7,530 bases of DNA from Candidatus Methylomirabilota bacterium (GTDB lineage Bacteria; Methylomirabilota; Methylomirabilia; Methylomirabilales; 2-02-FULL-66-22): positions 1 to 7,530 of the forward strand of contig JACQXP010000041.1 in NCBI GenBank assembly GCA_016208645.1, in the 5' to 3' direction. Of the stretch, positions 5,891 through 7,530 are shown piece after piece. Below the pieces are notes generated by a model. The model saw nothing but the letters and a program-made list of their open reading frames with translations. It was not told the DNA's origin and did no database searches. Each line of letters opens with the position of its first letter. Within the stretch, counting starts at the first letter, position 1. Made by a program: the position numbers and the translations under genes.

Positions 5891-6751
5891 ATGGGGATCT
5901 CCTCTGATAAGATACGGGAGGCGACGGCCGAGGCGTTGGTGCGGGCCGGGTCCAGTTTCACCCCGGGACTCCGCGCGGCCTATGCGCGCGCCCTGGAGGT
6001 CGAGACCGACGAGCGCTCGCTCTGGGCGATGCGCCAGTTCCTGGAGAACGCCGACGTGGCGGAACGGCGCACGCTTCCCCTGTGTGACGACACGGGGATC
6101 CCGCACGTCCTCTTGGAGGTGGGGGAGTTGGCGGAATTCGGCGGGGCCCATCTCGGGGCAATCACCGAGGGGATCGCCCAGGGCCTGAAACGCCTGCCGG
6201 GCCGGCCGATGGCGGTCCTGGGAGACGAGGTCCAGCGGATCGAGCAGAGCCAGGGGCTGAGCCTCCACTCCGAGGACGTCGTCCCTCCCGCGTTCTCGGT
6301 GAAGCGGATTCCCGGCGATCGGGTCCGGATCACCGTCCTCCTGCTGGGCGGCGGGCCGGAAATCCGGGCCAAGACGTACCGCATCTTCCACAAGCACCGC
6401 CTGGAGACGGTGGTGGACGAGGTCGCCCAGTGGGGGATCGAGGCCGTGCGGGAACTGGGCTGCACCCCGGCCGTGGTGGCGGTGGGCCTGGGCCGCACGC
6501 ACTTCGAGGCGACCAGCCTGATGCTGGAAGCGATGGCCCGGGGGGACCTGGAGCGGCAGACCCCCCTGGAGCAGCAGATCACGGAGAAGATCAACGCCGG
6601 CGGCAGCGGCCCCCTCGGTCTGGGGGGACGCGTCTCGGTCCTGGCCACGTTGGTGAACATCGGTCCCCAGCGCGCCAGCGGTGTCCGGATCGCCTCGGTC
6701 CGCACGTGCTGTGGGATCGAGCCGCGGCGCGCCACGGTGGAGGTCGGCTGA
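5891..6751 (+). CDS. Class I fumarate hydratase, alpha (N-terminal-type) subunit
   Basis: A 286-residue subunit that should hold the catalytic [4Fe-4S] cluster. Three expected cysteine positions are present: C65 in PLCDDTG (family 'P.CQDTG'), C191 in GCTPAVVAVGLG, and C273/C274 in RTCCGIEPRR. The segment GPLGLGG (240-246) matches the family's 'GPMGLGG'. Departures from the textbook sequence include GRT (201-203) in place of GGT and a doubled cysteine at the third ligand position. These look like a divergent clade rather than damage, because the frame is intact and full length. The ATG at 5891 has AAGGG (5879-5883) 7 bases upstream and lies 4 nt after the beta stop. It should form a heteromer with the beta subunit. 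Being between the two fumarate reductase genes suggests co-regulated or physically associated function. Confidence 0.88.
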   Translation: MGISSDKIREATAEALVRAGSSFTPGLRAAYARALEVETDERSLWAMRQFLENADVAERRTLPLCDDTGIPHVLLEVGELAEFGGAHLGAITEGIAQGLKRLPGRPMAVLGDEVQRIEQSQGLSLHSEDVVPPAFSVKRIPGDRVRITVLLLGGGPEIRAKTYRIFHKHRLETVVDEVAQWGIEAVRELGCTPAVVAVGLGRTHFEATSLMLEAMARGDLERQTPLEQQITEKINAGGSGPLGLGGRVSVLATLVNIGPQRASGVRIASVRTCCGIEPRRATVEVG

Positions 6752-6784
6752 GCGATGACGGCCAACGTAAGAGAGGGTGGGGCG

Positions 6785-7465
6785 ATGGAGCGGGTCCGGA
6801 TCGTGTTCATGGGACAATCGTACGAGGTCCCGGCGCTCTCCACGGTCCTGCAAGCGCTCGAGGGAGTGGGGTATCAATTCGTTCGGGGCGTGGGTTGTCG
6901 CGGCGGGCTGTGCGGGGCCTGCGCGTTTCTGGGGCACCTGGAGGGAGAGGAACAGATCCGGCCCGGCCTGGCCTGCCAGTCCATCGTGGCGGATGGCCTG
7001 CACATCTCGCCCATGCCCTCCTATCCGGTCATCCGCCCGCTCCACGCCCTGGAGGGCCGGCCGGCCACGTACGAGACGGTTCGGGACGCCTACCCGGAGC
7101 TCCTCCGATGCATCGGATGCAACACCTGCACCCGGGTCTGCCCCCAGGACATCCCGGTGATGGACCTGCTCTCGGCGACCTTCCGCAACGACTTCTTCCG
7201 GATCGCCGATAAGTCCTTCGACTGCATCCTGTGCGGGCTGTGCGCAGCCCGCTGCCCGGCCGACATCGCCCCCTTCAACATCTTCCTGTACGTCCGGCGA
7301 CTGAGCGGACGGCATCTGACGCCCGCCTCCCATGACGTGGCGAAGCGGGTGGAGGGCATCGAGGCGGGCACGTTCGAGGAGGAGCTCGACCGGCTGATGT
7401 CGGCCGGGAAGGAAGAGCTGGAACAGGCATTCCGGGGATTCCAGGCGGCGCGCTCGGGAAACTGA
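6785..7465 (+). CDS. frdB: Fumarate reductase/succinate dehydrogenase-type iron-sulfur subunit
   Basis: A 226-residue electron-transfer protein, probable partner of the flavoprotein at the head of the operon. The N-terminal [2Fe-2S] ferredoxin-like domain has C38, C43, C46 (CRGGLCGAC) and C64 (GLACQ). Two CxxCxxCxxxCP motifs follow: C109-C112-C115-C119 and C147-C150-C153-C157. Both are full [4Fe-4S] sets, unlike quinone-linked SdhB/FrdB, where the last cluster is usually [3Fe-4S]. Residues about 158-226 are a helical, charged tail (FEEELDRLMSAGKEELEQAF). There are no transmembrane segments and no CCG (HdrB-like) domain as in methanogen TfrB. The ATG at 6785 is preferred because GAGAGGGTGG lies just upstream and the domain starts there. 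An in-frame ATG at 6755, 3 nt after the alpha stop with GGAGG 11 bases upstream, would add ten residues rich in low-GC codons. The electron donor or acceptor is unknown. Confidence 0.87.
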   Translation: MERVRIVFMGQSYEVPALSTVLQALEGVGYQFVRGVGCRGGLCGACAFLGHLEGEEQIRPGLACQSIVADGLHISPMPSYPVIRPLHALEGRPATYETVRDAYPELLRCIGCNTCTRVCPQDIPVMDLLSATFRNDFFRIADKSFDCILCGLCAARCPADIAPFNIFLYVRRLSGRHLTPASHDVAKRVEGIEAGTFEEELDRLMSAGKEELEQAFRGFQAARSGN

Positions 7466-7470
7466 CGGCG

Positions 7471-7530
7471 ATGGCACGGCTCTTCGAATATCAGGCCAAG
7501 GCACTCCTGCAGCGCCACGGGATCGGCACA
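7471..7530 (+). CDS. sucC: Succinyl-CoA synthetase beta subunit, N-terminal fragment (runs off window)
   Basis: Only the first 20 codons are in the window: MARLFEYQAKALLQRHGIGT. The EYQAK.LL...GI pattern is the characteristic start of ATP-grasp succinate-CoA ligase (ADP-forming) beta subunits, which join succinate and CoA with ATP or GTP hydrolysis, or run in reverse. The ATG lies 5 nt after the iron-sulfur subunit's stop, so the gene is almost certainly in the same operon. A sucD alpha subunit would be expected next, outside the window. Malate-CoA ligase (mtkA) and related acyl-CoA ligases share this N-terminus and cannot be excluded from 20 residues. No strong Shine-Dalgarno is seen, so translation probably relies on coupling. 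Confidence 0.72.
   Translation, partial: MARLFEYQAKALLQRHGIGT

Noticed and set aside
5714..7504. A 596-codon open frame on the minus strand opposite the fumarase and iron-sulfur genes
   Set aside because: It is antisense to three well-supported enzyme genes and rich in H, R, G, P and D as expected of a high-GC shadow frame. No family motif is visible.
1..7530. CRISPR arrays, insertion sequences, rRNA genes or phage genes
   Set aside because: No regularly spaced repeats, transposase-like proteins, terminal inverted repeats or rRNA-like segments were seen anywhere in the window.

Overview
The window is high-GC bacterial DNA with strong GGAGG-type ribosome binding sites and tightly packed genes. 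No single gene fixes the lineage. A soluble-type FrdA/FrdB pair, a two-subunit class I fumarase, a DUF309 protein and a DUF5939 protein together suggest an uncultured GC-rich soil or sediment bacterium of the Desulfobacterota, Rokubacteria or NC10 kind. That placement is inference only.

Left part (1-2688). A sigma70-like promoter (83-111) and a leader with three potential hairpins precede a 56-residue zinc-ribbon protein (228-398). A gene-poor stretch of about 360 bases follows. Next come a DUF309 protein (757-1221) and a 425-residue SRPBCC-DUF5939 protein (1289-2566). The DUF5939 protein stops where the class III adenylate/guanylate cyclase domain would normally begin.

Middle (2689-3742). 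A GntR/HutC-family repressor is read leftwards and is convergent with the DUF5939 gene. Its 5' side faces a conspicuously AT-rich intergenic region. That region holds several short inverted repeats, two TTGACA boxes (one per strand) and a 13-codon leader ORF with a good Shine-Dalgarno. It looks like a divergent, repressor-controlled promoter region.

Right part (3743-7530). A compact co-directional operon of five genes: FrdA/SdhA-like flavoprotein, fumarase beta, fumarase alpha, FrdB/SdhB-like iron-sulfur protein, and the first 20 codons of a succinyl-CoA synthetase beta subunit (sucC). Spacings are a 4-base overlap (ATGA), 4 nt, 33 nt (or 3 nt from an upstream ATG), and 5 nt. The enzymes would link malate, fumarate, succinate and succinyl-CoA, a contiguous C4 arm of the TCA cycle usable in either direction. 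The flavoprotein lacks the histidine that binds FAD covalently and appears to lack the usual C-terminal domain. The iron-sulfur subunit has two [4Fe-4S] motifs rather than the 4Fe/3Fe pair of quinone-linked enzymes. No membrane anchor is visible. This resembles a soluble, thiol:fumarate-reductase-like module more than respiratory complex II. The divergent GntR protein is the obvious candidate regulator.
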